The translations under genes were made by a program, and so were the position numbers. A stretch of 64,000 nucleotides of DNA, from assembly GCF_900109295.1 (NCBI RefSeq), contig NZ_FOIZ01000001.1:930001-994000 (forward strand). Direction: 5' to 3'. This DNA comes from Cognatiyoonia koreensis (lineage in GTDB: Bacteria > Pseudomonadota > Alphaproteobacteria > Rhodobacterales > Rhodobacteraceae). How positions within the stretch are numbered: the first letter of the stretch is position 1; every line of letters begins with the position of its first letter. Under the pieces are notes generated by a model. That model was not told the DNA's origin and did no database searches. It saw nothing but the letters and a program-made list of their open reading frames with translations. This document shows, in pieces, positions 10,061 through 18,765 of the stretch.

Positions 10061-10186
10061 ATGCAGACGTTGACACAAGGATACAGGGGTGTTCGGGTTC
10101 TGATGAACTTGAACTGGGACCGTATTCTATACACCGGCGCGCTGATTGCCGCGCTTTATGCCGGGTCATATATCGCGCTGATGTAG
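10061..10186 (+). CDS. Predicted 41-residue membrane peptide between rseP and bamA
   Basis: Small ORF of 41 codons, ATG 10061 to TAG 10186, preceded by GTAAAGGAGAG, a near-ideal Shine-Dalgarno 10 bases before the ATG. The first 20 residues are polar (MQTLTQGYRGVRV, then MNLNWDR); the rest is one hydrophobic segment rich in Ala and Tyr (ILYTGALIAALYAGSYIALM) that could span the membrane. It is followed 26 bases later by a strong terminator, so it is either the last gene of the pyrH-rseP transcript or a short independent transcript. I recognise no family. Coding status is inferred from the ribosome site, the hydrophobic pattern and the position. Confidence 0.6.
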   Translation: MQTLTQGYRGVRVLMNLNWDRILYTGALIAALYAGSYIALM

Positions 10187-10212
10187 CGCATCAATCTACA
10201 ACATGTAGTTCC

Positions 10213-10240
10213 AAAGGCACCCTTGGGTGCCTTTCTTCGT
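10213..10240 (+). terminator. Rho-independent terminator after the 41-codon ORF
   Basis: AAAGGCACCC, a short loop and GGGTGCCTTT, followed by CTTCGTTTT, form a strong plus-strand hairpin with a T-rich tail. It separates the pyrH-to-rseP part of the envelope cluster from bamA, so bamA and the lipid A genes need their own promoter in 10241-10307. Confidence 0.8.
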
Positions 10241-10307
10241 TTTGACAACGGCCAGGAGAGAAGGTATTTCGTTTACAGCGGTAACGAATAAAAAACAGGC
10301 CAATTTT

Positions 10308-12629
10308 ATGAAACAGATGGTGGGGCGCGCCCGGGCGCGATGGGCAGCAGCAGCGACGCGTTATTTAGTCGTTCTGTTTCTTGGGGTTACGACTTTTTCT
10401 GCAACCGGTGCTGATGCGCAAAGCTTCACTTTCAATGCTGTTTCGATCGAAGGTAACCAGCGTGTTGCGGACGGTACGATCCTGACTTTTGCGGGAATCA
10501 GCCGTGGTCAGACCGTTACAGCGGGCGAGTTGAACGCCGCCGCACAGAATATTCGCGGGTCGGGTTTGTTTTCATCTGTCGATGTTGTGCCGCAGGGCGG
10601 CACCCTTGTTATCCGCGTTGTCGAATTCCCGACGGTCAACCGTATCAGCATCGAAGGCAACAGCCAGGTGCGTGACGCAGAGCTTTTGGCCGTCGTCCAG
10701 TCGCAGCCGCGCCGCGTATACAGCCCGTCGCAGGCCGAGGCCGATGTAGCCGCACTGACCGAAGTTTACCTGAACAAGGGCCGCATCAACGCGATGATCA
10801 CGCCGCGCATCATCGAACGGTCAGACAACCGTGTCGATCTGGTTTTTGAAGTGACCGAAGCCGGCGTGACCGAGATTGAACGCATCAGTTTCATTGGTAA
10901 CCGTAGCTATTCCGAGCGTCGCTTGCGTGGCGTTCTTGAGACAAAGCAGGCTGGTATCCTGCGCGCTGTCATCGGCCGCGATACATTCGTGCGTGACCGC
11001 ATTGATTTTGACCGTCAGGTTTTGACCGATTTCTACCAGTCGCGCGGCTATGCCGATTTCCGTGTCCAGAATGTCGATGTCGCGCTGACGCGCGAACGTG
11101 ATGCTTATCTGATCACCTTCAATGTGCAGGAAGGTCAGCAGTTCACCTTTGGCAATGTATCGGTTTCGTCTGAGATTGTTGGTGCGGATGTGGCCGAGTT
11201 TACGGCCGCGCTGCGCACGCGGACCGGCGCGACGTATAATCCGGTGTCGTTGGAAAACGATATTGCCCGGCTTGAACGTCTGGCGATCCGCAAGGGTCTG
11301 AATTTCGTGCAGGTTGATCCGCGCATCACGCGCAACGACCGTTCCCTGACGCTGGATGTTGAATTCGCGCTGGTGCGTGGCCCGCGCATCTTTGTCGAGC
11401 GGATTGATATCGAAGGCAACAACACCACGCTGGACCGAGTTGTGCGCAACCAGTTCCGCGTGGTTGAAGGCGATCCGTTCAATCCGCGTGAAATCCGTGA
11501 GAGTGCGGAGCGTATCCGCGCCCTTGGTTTTTTCGCCAATGCCAATGTCGAAGCGCGTGAAGGGTCTTCGCCCGAGCAGGTGATTGTCGATGTGGACGTG
11601 GTTGAAGCTCCGACAGGATCGTTGTCTTTTGGTGCCAACTATAACTCTGACACCGGCATTGGATTGCTGGCCAGCTTTCGTCAGTCCAACTTTCTTGGAC
11701 GCGGGCAGGCGCTGAATTTCCAGATTTCCACTGCGGAAACCAACCGTGTCTTTACGTTCAGTTTCTCGGAGCCGCAGTTCCTTGGCCGCGACCTGCGTTT
11801 CGGTCTGGACCTGTCGTATCGCACCACCGACAACGAGAACGCGCTGTATGACACGGAGACGTTCAGTTTCCGCCCGGGTTTCACCTTTCCTGTCTCTGAA
11901 AACGGGCGTTTGGGTGTGTTTTATGCCTTTGACTATACCGACCTGACGGATGTTGCTGAATCTGCCAGCCCGATCATCATTGCAGAGGCGGCTGAAGGGT
12001 CAGTGTCCACCAACGCCATCGGCTATACCTACAGCTATGACACGCGCCGCACGGGTCTTGATCCGAATTCCGGCGTCTTGCTGCGCTTTGGTCAGGAATT
12101 TGGCATCGGTGACAGTGAGTTCATCAAGACGACAGCGCTGGCCGCTGCCGAGACAAAAGTCTGGAACGAAGAGGTCACGTTGCGCGCCACCATCGAAGGT
12201 GGTTTCCTGAGCTATAGTAAGGGTGACAGCCGCGTGACCGACCGCTTTTTCCTTGGCAGCCGCACGATGCGTGGTTTCGAGGCTGGCGGCATAGGTCCGC
12301 GCGATGCCAATACCGATGATGCGCTTGGCGGCAATACGTTTGCCGTTGCGCGGCTTGAAGCCGAATTCCCGATTGGTCTGCCCGAAGAATACGGCATCAC
12401 TGGTGGTGCTTTCATCGACTACGGGTCTGTCTGGGATGTGGGCAACTTGCGCGGCGTGTCGGAAGACGACATTCTTTACAACGATTTTACACCGCGCACG
12501 GTTGCAGGTCTGTCGATCTTCTGGACCACGCCGATCGGGCCATTGCGTTTCAACTTTACCGAAGCACTGGACGCGCAGGAATTCGATAATCCCAAGTCCT
12601 TTGATGTGACCATTTCGACGAGCTTTTGA
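10308..12629 (+). CDS. bamA: Outer membrane protein assembly factor BamA
   Basis: Omp85-family core of the BAM complex that inserts beta-barrel proteins into the outer membrane. 773 residues from ATG at 10308. An N-terminal charged and hydrophobic segment ending at GADAQ is the signal peptide. POTRA repeats follow, visible as recurring beta-alpha units starting FNAVSIEGNQRV, INRISIEGNSQV-like, IERISFIGNRSY and VERIDIEGNNTT. The C-terminal half is the barrel, with GSRTMRGFEAGGIGPRD matching the conserved (V/M)RGF loop and a terminal aromatic residue (TISTSF). The open frame extends 27 codons upstream into the terminator region; that part was excluded. Its stop overlaps the next gene's ATG (TGATG). 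Confidence 0.96.
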   Translation: MKQMVGRARARWAAAATRYLVVLFLGVTTFSATGADAQSFTFNAVSIEGNQRVADGTILTFAGISRGQTVTAGELNAAAQNIRGSGLFSSVDVVPQGGTLVIRVVEFPTVNRISIEGNSQVRDAELLAVVQSQPRRVYSPSQAEADVAALTEVYLNKGRINAMITPRIIERSDNRVDLVFEVTEAGVTEIERISFIGNRSYSERRLRGVLETKQAGILRAVIGRDTFVRDRIDFDRQVLTDFYQSRGYADFRVQNVDVALTRERDAYLITFNVQEGQQFTFGNVSVSSEIVGADVAEFTAALRTRTGATYNPVSLENDIARLERLAIRKGLNFVQVDPRITRNDRSLTLDVEFALVRGPRIFVERIDIEGNNTTLDRVVRNQFRVVEGDPFNPREIRESAERIRALGFFANANVEAREGSSPEQVIVDVDVVEAPTGSLSFGANYNSDTGIGLLASFRQSNFLGRGQALNFQISTAETNRVFTFSFSEPQFLGRDLRFGLDLSYRTTDNENALYDTETFSFRPGFTFPVSENGRLGVFYAFDYTDLTDVAESASPIIIAEAAEGSVSTNAIGYTYSYDTRRTGLDPNSGVLLRFGQEFGIGDSEFIKTTALAAAETKVWNEEVTLRATIEGGFLSYSKGDSRVTDRFFLGSRTMRGFEAGGIGPRDANTDDALGGNTFAVARLEAEFPIGLPEEYGITGGAFIDYGSVWDVGNLRGVSEDDILYNDFTPRTVAGLSIFWTTPIGPLRFNFTEALDAQEFDNPKSFDVTISTSF

Positions 12630-13189
12630 TGCGCTGGCTTTGCGCCCTTGCGTTTCTGGCGCTGGCCCCTGTCGGGGCGGGCGCGCAGGACGCCGGGGCG
12701 GAACCGACCACCCAGACGGTTCTGGTGCTGGACACCAGCCGTCTGTTCGCGGAATCTGCCTATGCCTTGCAGCTGCGCGAGGAAGTCGAAACTTTGGCCC
12801 GTGATCTGAACGCCGAAAACGAGCGGATCGTGGCCGAACTGGTCGAAGAAGAACGGAGCCTGACCGAACGTCGCCCGACCATGACACCCGAAGCTTTCCG
12901 TGCCGAAGCAGAAGCATTCGACGAGAAGGCGCAGGAGATCCGCAACGCGCGTGATGCAAAGGAGATCGAGCTGGAACAGGCCCGCGTGAACGTGCGCGTC
13001 CGGTTCACAGAGGAAATCCGACCGATTGTCGGGCAGATGATGGTTGAACGCGGTGCGTCTGTTGTTCTGGACAGTCGCACTGTGTTTGTCACCGTGCGCT
13101 CTGCCGATATCACAGATCAGGCAATTTCCCGCATTGATGCGGCCTTGCTGGCCCCAGCACAAGACGATCCGAGCGAGGCCGACGACTAA
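12629..13189 (+). CDS. OmpH/Skp-family periplasmic chaperone
   Basis: Periplasmic holdase that accepts unfolded outer-membrane proteins and hands them to BamA. 186 residues from ATG at 12629, overlapping the bamA stop by one base. Signal peptide MRWLCALAFLALAPVGAGAQ. The body is a long charged helical region (residues about 45-145, heptad-like, many Glu/Ala/Arg, for example EVETLARDLNAENERIVAEL), the tentacle coiled coil of Skp, ending in a short beta segment GASVVLDSRTVFV typical of the family. The position directly after bamA supports the call. The C-terminal tail is acidic. Confidence 0.9.
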   Translation: MRWLCALAFLALAPVGAGAQDAGAEPTTQTVLVLDTSRLFAESAYALQLREEVETLARDLNAENERIVAELVEEERSLTERRPTMTPEAFRAEAEAFDEKAQEIRNARDAKEIELEQARVNVRVRFTEEIRPIVGQMMVERGASVVLDSRTVFVTVRSADITDQAISRIDAALLAPAQDDPSEADD

Positions 13190-13260
13190 CCGTGCTTGCC
13201 CGCGCGATGTTCGCTTGCTAGGCAAAGCCGACATGAATGACGACAGAAAGACTGCATGAC

Positions 13261-13722
13261 ATGAGTGACGCCGTAACCTCCGCCGATATCCAGTTGATCC
13301 AGAAGATCCTGCCGCACCGTTACCCGTTCCTGCTGGTCGACAAGGTCCACAGTATCGATGGCACCGCATCTGCAGTTGGCATCAAGAATGTCACCATGAA
13401 CGAGCCGCATTTTCAGGGCCATTTTCCAGGCACCCCGATCATGCCCGGCGTGACGATCGTCGAAGCCATGGCGCAGACCGCTGCGGTGATGGTTGGCACA
13501 ACGATGGGGCTGACAGAGGGAAACCTGCTGATCTATTTCATGTCCATTGACGGCTGCAAATTCCGCCGCAAAGTGATCCCTGGCGATGTTCTGGAAATGA
13601 ACGTATCCACAACCCGCGGGAAACCGGGCGGGAAGGTCTGGCGGTTCAAGGGCGTCGCAACGGTCGAGGGCGAAATGGCGGCAGAGGCGGAATTCACGGC
13701 CATGATGGATATGCGCGGGTGA
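13261..13722 (+). CDS. fabZ: 3-hydroxyacyl-[ACP] dehydratase FabZ
   Basis: Dehydrates beta-hydroxyacyl-ACP in fatty acid elongation; a cytosolic hot-dog-fold enzyme. 153 residues from ATG at 13261. [13 protein letters not shown] and the catalytic [20 protein letters not shown] (His54, Glu68) are intact. An in-frame ATG at 13237 would add eight residues; neither start has a strong ribosome site. An eight-codon frame MNDDRKTA (13232-13258) ends two bases before the chosen ATG and could act as a leader, which is speculative. FabZ beside lpxA fits, since both draw on 3-hydroxyacyl-ACP. Confidence 0.95.
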   Translation: MSDAVTSADIQLIQKILPHRYPFLLVDKVHSIDGTASAVGIKNVTMNEPHFQGHFPGTPIMPGVTIVEAMAQTAAVMVGTTMGLTEGNLLIYFMSIDGCKFRRKVIPGDVLEMNVSTTRGKPGGKVWRFKGVATVEGEMAAEAEFTAMMDMRG

Positions 13723-14501
13723 GCCAGCTTCACCCCAGCGCAATTATCGCCGAGACCGCAGTGATCGGTGAGGACTGCGTCGTTGGTCCGTTTTGCATCG
13801 TCGGGCCGGATGTCGTGCTTGGCAAGGGCGTCACCCTGAAATCCCATGTCGTCGTGGATGGCGATACCCATATTGGCGACGGCACCACGGTGTTTTCTTT
13901 TGCCGTTATCGGTGAAATTCCACAGGATCTGAAATTCGGCGGTGAAAAGTCGCGCGTCCGCATCGGTGCGCGCAACCGCATTCGCGAGCATGTCACGATC
14001 AATCTGGGCACCAAGGGTGGCGGTTCGGAAACCCGTATCGGCGATGACAATCTGCTGATGGCCGGCTGTCACGTTGCACATGATGCCCAGGTCGGCAATC
14101 GCGTGGTCATCGTCAATTCTGTTGCTGTCGCTGGGCATTGCGTGATCGAGGATGATGTCATTATCGGTGGTTTGAGCGGTGTGCATCAGTGGGTGCGCAT
14201 CGGGCAGGGGGCGATCATCGGTGCCTTGTCGATGGTCACCCATGATGTCATTCCGCATGGCCTTGTCGTCGGCCCGCGTGGCGAGCTTGACGGTCTGAAC
14301 CTTGTCGGGCTGAAGCGCAAGGGCGTGCCGCGCGCCGATATCACGGCGCTGCGGGCTGCTTTTCTTGCGATCAAGGACGGCGAAGGTACGTTGCATGACC
14401 GTGCTGAGCGGCTGAAGGCCGAACTTGACAGCGATTACGTGCGCCAGATGGTTGATTTCATCCTTGGTGAAAGCGACCGTGGTCTTTTGACGCCGCGCTG
14501 A
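13719..14501 (+). CDS. lpxA: UDP-N-acetylglucosamine acyltransferase
   Basis: First enzyme of lipid A synthesis, transferring 3-hydroxyacyl from ACP to the 3-OH of UDP-GlcNAc. 260 residues from a GTG start overlapping the fabZ stop by four bases. The N-terminal two thirds are hexapeptide repeats ([IV]GxxxxI pattern: [20 protein letters not shown]), forming the left-handed beta helix. The catalytic His region is seen in [19 protein letters not shown], and GEIPQDLKF and [18 protein letters not shown] are family-specific. The C-terminal helices follow. Its last base is shared with the lpxI ATG. Confidence 0.96.
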   Translation: MSQLHPSAIIAETAVIGEDCVVGPFCIVGPDVVLGKGVTLKSHVVVDGDTHIGDGTTVFSFAVIGEIPQDLKFGGEKSRVRIGARNRIREHVTINLGTKGGGSETRIGDDNLLMAGCHVAHDAQVGNRVVIVNSVAVAGHCVIEDDVIIGGLSGVHQWVRIGQGAIIGALSMVTHDVIPHGLVVGPRGELDGLNLVGLKRKGVPRADITALRAAFLAIKDGEGTLHDRAERLKAELDSDYVRQMVDFILGESDRGLLTPR

Positions 14502-15403
14502 TGCTGGCGCTGATCGCAGGGACCGGCGATTTGCCCGCTGCGATCATCGCGCGGTTGCCGACACCCCCGTTGGTCTGTGCGTTGGATGGCTTTGCACCGT
14601 CAGTTCCGGTTGATGTGACCTTTCGCCTTGAGCAGCTTGGCAGCTTTCTAGAGGCCCTCAAAGCCCGTGGTGTGACCGAAATCTGTATGGCCGGGGCCGT
14701 GCGCCGCCCTGACATTGATCCAGCCGCGATTGATCCGCTGACCGCACCTTTGGTCCCGCGTTTGCAGGCTGCCATGGCGCAAGGTGATGATGGGGCTTTG
14801 CGCGCCATCATAGCGCTATTGGAAGAGGCGGGCTTTGTGATTGTCGCGGCCCATGAGGTGGCACCGGATCTTTTGCCCCCGATGGGTGTTCTGACACCGG
14901 CGAAGCCGTCCGACTGGCATCGTGCGGATGCCACTGTTGGCGAAGCCTGCATTGCAGAGATGGGAGCCGCCGATATCGGGCAGGCCTGCATTGTCCGCGT
15001 CGGTAAGGTCGTCGCCCGGGAGGGGCCGGACGGCACGGACGCGATGCTTGATGTCTTTTGTGCGCCATTTGTGCGCGAGGAAGGGGCGAGCGATCCGTTC
15101 AATTTCGTGATTGATACGGTCGGTGATCTGATCGGCGACGCGGCGGATTGGCTTTCAGGTCAGGATGAAGACCCTGTGACGGCTGATGATGGCATCCTGT
15201 TCAAGGCCCCGAAGCCCGCACAGGATCGCCGTGCCGACCTGCCGCTGATCGGGCCGGGCACAGCAATCAAGGCCGCTGAGGCCGGGCTTGCCGGGATCGT
15301 GATCGAAGCTGGTGGCGTTATGGTGTTGGATTTGATCGGTGTGCAAAGCATCCTTGATGCTCAGAAGATGTTTCTTTGGGTGCGCCCCCGGGGTGGCCGA
15401 TGA
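14501..15403 (+). CDS. lpxI: UDP-2,3-diacylglucosamine pyrophosphatase LpxI
   Basis: Hydrolyses UDP-2,3-diacylglucosamine to lipid X; the alphaproteobacterial replacement for LpxH. 300 residues. The start [19 protein letters not shown], the middle ICMAGAVRRPD and the C-terminal LFKAPKPAQDRRADLPLIGPGT and GLAGIVIEAGG segments are characteristic (LpxI_N and LpxI_C domains). Between GTDAML (178-183) and LFKAPKP (233 on) are about 50 residues, roughly 30 more than I expect for the family; the extra part (FVREEGASDPFNFVIDTVGD) keeps the frame. It lies between lpxA and lpxB with one-base and four-base overlaps. Confidence 0.93.
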   Translation: MLALIAGTGDLPAAIIARLPTPPLVCALDGFAPSVPVDVTFRLEQLGSFLEALKARGVTEICMAGAVRRPDIDPAAIDPLTAPLVPRLQAAMAQGDDGALRAIIALLEEAGFVIVAAHEVAPDLLPPMGVLTPAKPSDWHRADATVGEACIAEMGAADIGQACIVRVGKVVAREGPDGTDAMLDVFCAPFVREEGASDPFNFVIDTVGDLIGDAADWLSGQDEDPVTADDGILFKAPKPAQDRRADLPLIGPGTAIKAAEAGLAGIVIEAGGVMVLDLIGVQSILDAQKMFLWVRPRGGR

Positions 15404-16545
15404 AAGTGTTCCTGATTGCGGGCGAAGTGTCCGGTGACAAGTTGGGCGCTGCGTTGATGGCGGGCTTGTCGTCGCTGGACGATGTGCAGTTCTTTGGCGT
15501 GGGTGGGCCCCTGATGCAGGCCGAGGGGTTGGTCAGCCAGTTTCCGATGGACGAATTGAGCGTCATGGGGCTGGCGGAAATCCTACCGAAGTATTTCCAT
15601 CTGAAACGCCGGATCAGAGAGACGGCAGAGGCTGTCATTGCTGCGCAACCGGACGTTCTGATAACCATCGACAGCCCCGATTTTTGTTTGCGTGTTGCAC
15701 GGCTGGTGAAGGCTGTGCGTGATATCCCGACCGTGCATTACGTGGCCCCGACCGTTTGGGCGTGGCGTCCGGGGCGCGCTGCAAAAATGGCGGCGCATAT
15801 CGACCATGTGCTTGCGCTTTTTCCCTTTGAGCCGCCCTTGATGCAGGCGGCGGGCATGCGTTGCGATTTTGTCGGGCATCCTGTTGTTGCGGAACCTGTA
15901 GCGGATTTGGCGGCGGCGAAGTCATTTCGCGACGTCCATGGCATTGGCGACGCGCCTTTGATCCTTGCCTTGCCAGGTTCGCGCCGCGGTGAGGTGTCTC
16001 GCCTTGCGGGCCGCTTTGGTGATGCACTGGGCCAGGTTCTGGAACGGCGTCCTGAGGCGCGTGTCGTTCTGCCCTGTGCCGCGCCGGTTTATGACCTTGT
16101 GCAAACGTTTGCAGCGGGCTGGCCCGTCACCCCGATCCTGCTGGCACCGGGTGATCCGATGAAATCGGCGGCCTTTCGGGCGGCGGATGTGGCTTTGGCC
16201 GCGTCCGGCACGGTGTCGTTGGAACTGGCGGCGCATGAAACGCCGATGGTCATTGCCTATGACATGGCGTGGGTATCGCGTGTTCTGATTTCGCGGATGT
16301 TGCTGGTGGATACGGTGACATTGGTGAACCTCGTGTCCGAAACCCGCACCGTGCCTGAATTCATTGGTGCTGCTTGCGTGGCCGATGACATTGCAGGGGC
16401 TGTTCTTGCGGTGATGGATGATCCAGCGTCGCAGAAGGCAGCGATGCAGACCACGATGGACCGCTTGGGGCGCGGTGGTGCGGCACCGGGTTTGCGCGCT
16501 GCCCGTTCAGTTCTTGCGTTTTTGGCCGCTGTTCAGGACCAATAG
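15400..16545 (+). CDS. lpxB: Lipid A disaccharide synthase
   Basis: Joins lipid X to UDP-2,3-diacylglucosamine to form the tetraacyl disaccharide at the membrane surface. 381 residues from ATG at 15400, which overlaps the lpxI stop (ATGA). Motifs: MKVFLIAGEVSGDKLGAALM, FFGVGGPLMQAEGL, MGLAEILPKYFHLKRRI, PTVHYVAPTVWAWRPGRA and LALPGSRRGEVSRL, all typical. The last gene of the envelope cluster; its 3' end overlaps the convergent EamA gene by 39 bases. The family's later lipid A genes (lpxK, kdtA) are not in the window. Confidence 0.95.
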   Translation: MKVFLIAGEVSGDKLGAALMAGLSSLDDVQFFGVGGPLMQAEGLVSQFPMDELSVMGLAEILPKYFHLKRRIRETAEAVIAAQPDVLITIDSPDFCLRVARLVKAVRDIPTVHYVAPTVWAWRPGRAAKMAAHIDHVLALFPFEPPLMQAAGMRCDFVGHPVVAEPVADLAAAKSFRDVHGIGDAPLILALPGSRRGEVSRLAGRFGDALGQVLERRPEARVVLPCAAPVYDLVQTFAAGWPVTPILLAPGDPMKSAAFRAADVALAASGTVSLELAAHETPMVIAYDMAWVSRVLISRMLLVDTVTLVNLVSETRTVPEFIGAACVADDIAGAVLAVMDDPASQKAAMQTTMDRLGRGGAAPGLRAARSVLAFLAAVQDQ

Positions 16546-17415
16546 ACCTGTCGCCAGAATGGCAAAGCCGAAGTAGGCGCGCATTGGCAGGGCTTCGTTC
16601 AGGACGATTGCGCCAAGCACGATCGCGACTGGCGCGATCATCAGCGTACAAAGCATCAGGTTCCCTGATCCCGCCATGCCAAGCACCCTGTAATACAGCA
16701 GATATGCGAAGGCCGTGGCGACAACCGCATAATAGCCGATGGCCGACCACGTTTGCAGCGTCAGCGCAAAGGACAGGGGTCCTTCGACAATCCAGGCTGC
16801 GGGAATCATGATAAGGCTTGAGCCTGTCAGCATGCCTGCCGCCGCGACCTGCGGGGGCAGGCCTTTCATCGTCTTGCGCGCCCAGACACCGGCCAGCGCA
16901 TAGCTGATCGTGCCGCCGATCACGGCGAGTTGTCCGAGCGAGCGGATATCAAACGACGTGAGCGCGTTCAGCCCGACCGCAGTCGCAACACCGCAGAACC
17001 CAAGCCCGACACCGATGGCCCGGCGCGGCGTCAGACGTTCGTCCGCAAAAAAGAGCGCGGCCGCGATCACACCAAAGATTGCAGTGGCAGCATTCAGGAT
17101 CGAGGTGAGCCCTGTTTCGATATGCAACTGTCCCCATGCCATCAGCGAGAAGGGAATGACGTTGTTCAGCAGACCCATACCGAGGAAGGCCCCCCAGATC
17201 CGCGCCGCGCGCGGAATTGGCAGCCCCTTGATCAGCACGTAGCCCCAGAGGATCAGCATCGCCCAGCCGACCCTGTGCGCCACGGTGGTGAGCGGTCCGA
17301 TTTCGTCCAGCGCAATCCGGATCGACAGGAACGACGCCCCCCAGATCACCGAAAGAAGGATGAGTTCGGCCCATGCGCGGGATGAAAGGGTCATTTGGGT
17401 GGGACGTGTTGTCAT
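16507..17415 (-). CDS. EamA/DMT-family transporter
   Basis: Inner-membrane drug/metabolite transporter with two EamA repeats, about ten helices, 302 residues from ATG at 17415 (ATG at 17394 is an alternative). The first repeat opens with LILLSVIWGASFLSIRIALDEIGP and the second with LAVIGGTISYALAGVWARK; the usual proline-rich LLYYRVLGMAGSGNLMLCTLMIAPVAIV segment is present near the C-terminus. The substrate is unknown; members export amino acids, metabolites or nucleotides. It converges on lpxB with a 39-base overlap, so no terminator lies between them, and it follows nothing co-directional upstream except the terminator of the FadL-type gene. Confidence 0.88.
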   Translation of the reverse strand: MTTRPTQMTLSSRAWAELILLSVIWGASFLSIRIALDEIGPLTTVAHRVGWAMLILWGYVLIKGLPIPRAARIWGAFLGMGLLNNVIPFSLMAWGQLHIETGLTSILNAATAIFGVIAAALFFADERLTPRRAIGVGLGFCGVATAVGLNALTSFDIRSLGQLAVIGGTISYALAGVWARKTMKGLPPQVAAAGMLTGSSLIMIPAAWIVEGPLSFALTLQTWSAIGYYAVVATAFAYLLYYRVLGMAGSGNLMLCTLMIAPVAIVLGAIVLNEALPMRAYFGFAILATGLLVLNSGQKRKN

Positions 17416-17463
17416 GCCTGCACCTGACCCGTGAACGATTTCCGGAACAACCCGAAAAATGCG

Positions 17464-17492
17464 AAAAGCCCCGGCGTTTGACCGGGGCTTTT
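17464..17492 (-). terminator. Terminator after the FadL-type gene
   Basis: AAAAGCCCCGG, a seven-base loop and CCGGGGCTTTT form an 11-bp inverted repeat. On the minus strand it is followed by CGCATTTTT, and it lies 20 bases after the stop of the outer-membrane protein gene. It could also stop plus-strand transcripts. Confidence 0.85.
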
Positions 17493-17514
17493 GCAATTTG
17501 TCTTTCAGGCTGGC

Positions 17515-18627
17515 TTAGAACGTGTAGCCGACCTTGATACCGACGCCGATGGCATCGTTGTCCGTGAATTCTGCACGGGCTGTATCTGCTGTCGCTGGCT
17601 GGGCATCGCCCACCTTGATGTAGCGCACGCCACCGGACACTGCGATATTGTCAGTGACCTTGTATTCCGCACCAAGCGCGATCGAGTAATTGCCGTTCGA
17701 CGGTGCGAGTGGCGATACCAGATCGTCATCGCTCGCCGCCTCATAGCCGACGCTGACCGAAGCCGACAGCTGATCGGTGAAACGACGACCAACACCGATG
17801 TTGTAGGCCACACCGTCGTCGATATCCGTCAGCGAGCCACCGCCTGTCGCCGCAGCGAAACCGGCTGGCGAAACGATGACGTTGGAATACTCTGCCCAGC
17901 GGATCGAACCGAAGAGCAGCGTGTCAGCGGCGATACCGGTCTGGAAGTCCAGATTGACGGCTTGCGGTGTTTCAACTGTCGTTGGCAGCGATGGTGCACC
18001 GTTTTCCGTCGTGTCGAACTCGTGCTCGATGGCGGAATGGTATGTCAGCGCAACGCGCAGCGCGATATCGGGACGCTCGTAAGCGGCACCGACGGCATAA
18101 CCGTATGCCGTGTTCTGGGCGAGGCTGGTGTTGTAGCCGTTCAGCGGACCGTAGGCGAGACCTGCCAGCGTGATGTCGGCAGAGATCGTTTCCGCGCGCA
18201 GACCGGCGTGAACGCTGACGTTTTCGTTGAACTTGTAGCGCAGCAGGGCTGTGACCGCTTTGGATTCAAGCGATGCGGATGTGCCTGCCAGTGCAAGACC
18301 GCCACCATCTGCAGACGATGGGTATTCGACGTCCGCGCCATAGGGCTGATCGAAGATCACCGCATATGATAGCTGATCGTTGATGTCTGTTTTGTAGGCC
18401 AGGCTGAACTGTGTGTAGTCGTTCGCGACGTTGCCCACGTCGGTGCCGCCGAATGCGATGTTGTCTGCACCGTCGAGCGTTGGTGTGACTTTGCCGAAGG
18501 TGAGTTCTGCGTATTCGCCGTCTTCGAACAAGACGCCGATATTCTGGCCAGATCTGTCCAAGCCCAGTGCGTATGCGCTGGTTGTGGTCAGCATCAGTGC
18601 TGCGCCCACTGTTAGAACGTTTTTCAT
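17515..18627 (-). CDS. FadL/OmpP1-type outer membrane protein
   Basis: Beta-barrel outer-membrane protein of the FadL/TodX long-chain fatty acid or hydrocarbon uptake family, 370 residues. Signal peptide MKNVLTVGAALMLTTTSAYA. The mature part has alternating amphipathic strands, the family-like interior DALRY-type segment ALTYHSAIEHEFDTTENG, and ends in VGYTF, the aromatic C-terminal residue recognised by BamA. Typical FadL proteins begin their mature form with a short hatch helix; here LGLDRSGQNIGVLFEDGEYAE fits. It has its own terminator and a large palindrome upstream. Substrate unknown; hydrophobic compounds likely by family. Confidence 0.85.
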   Translation of the reverse strand: MKNVLTVGAALMLTTTSAYALGLDRSGQNIGVLFEDGEYAELTFGKVTPTLDGADNIAFGGTDVGNVANDYTQFSLAYKTDINDQLSYAVIFDQPYGADVEYPSSADGGGLALAGTSASLESKAVTALLRYKFNENVSVHAGLRAETISADITLAGLAYGPLNGYNTSLAQNTAYGYAVGAAYERPDIALRVALTYHSAIEHEFDTTENGAPSLPTTVETPQAVNLDFQTGIAADTLLFGSIRWAEYSNVIVSPAGFAAATGGGSLTDIDDGVAYNIGVGRRFTDQLSASVSVGYEAASDDDLVSPLAPSNGNYSIALGAEYKVTDNIAVSGGVRYIKVGDAQPATADTARAEFTDNDAIGVGIKVGYTF

Positions 18628-18684
18628 ATCTCCATCCCTGTTATGAATTTCTGTGTCCTCGCGAGCACGTTAAGAAGGTGCTGA

Positions 18685-18711
18685 CCGTGCCGTCAATTAA
18701 TGACGTCACGG
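18685..18711. promoter_or_regulatory. 27-bp near-perfect palindrome upstream of the FadL-type gene (candidate operator)
   Basis: CCGTG-C-CGTCA, spacer ATTAA and TGACG-T-CACGG give ten of eleven base pairs in each arm. The centre lies about 70 bases before the ATG of the outer-membrane protein gene. No T-tract follows on either strand, so a terminator is unlikely; a dimeric regulator site is the better reading. No family consensus recognised. Confidence 0.4.
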
Positions 18712-18755
18712 AAAAACCGGAACGATCAAAAGAATGTGGCAATTTCGTCGTGTGT

Positions 18756-18765
18756 TTAGCGCTAA
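18756..18765. promoter_or_regulatory. TTAGCGCTAA palindrome at the EamA stop codon
   Basis: A perfect 10-bp palindrome with the GCGC centre seen in many LacI-family operators. It overlaps the stop of the second EamA gene and lies about 130 bases upstream of the FadL-type ATG. It could be a second operator for that gene or chance within coding sequence. Confidence 0.2.

Noticed and set aside
12000..12959. 319-codon minus-strand frame under bamA and the Skp-like gene
   Set aside because: Covers two well-supported genes on the other strand and shows only low-complexity Arg/Pro-rich sequence.
17491..18369. 292-codon plus-strand frame opposite the FadL-type gene
   Set aside because: Shadow; it begins inside the terminator and has Cys/Arg-rich non-protein-like composition.
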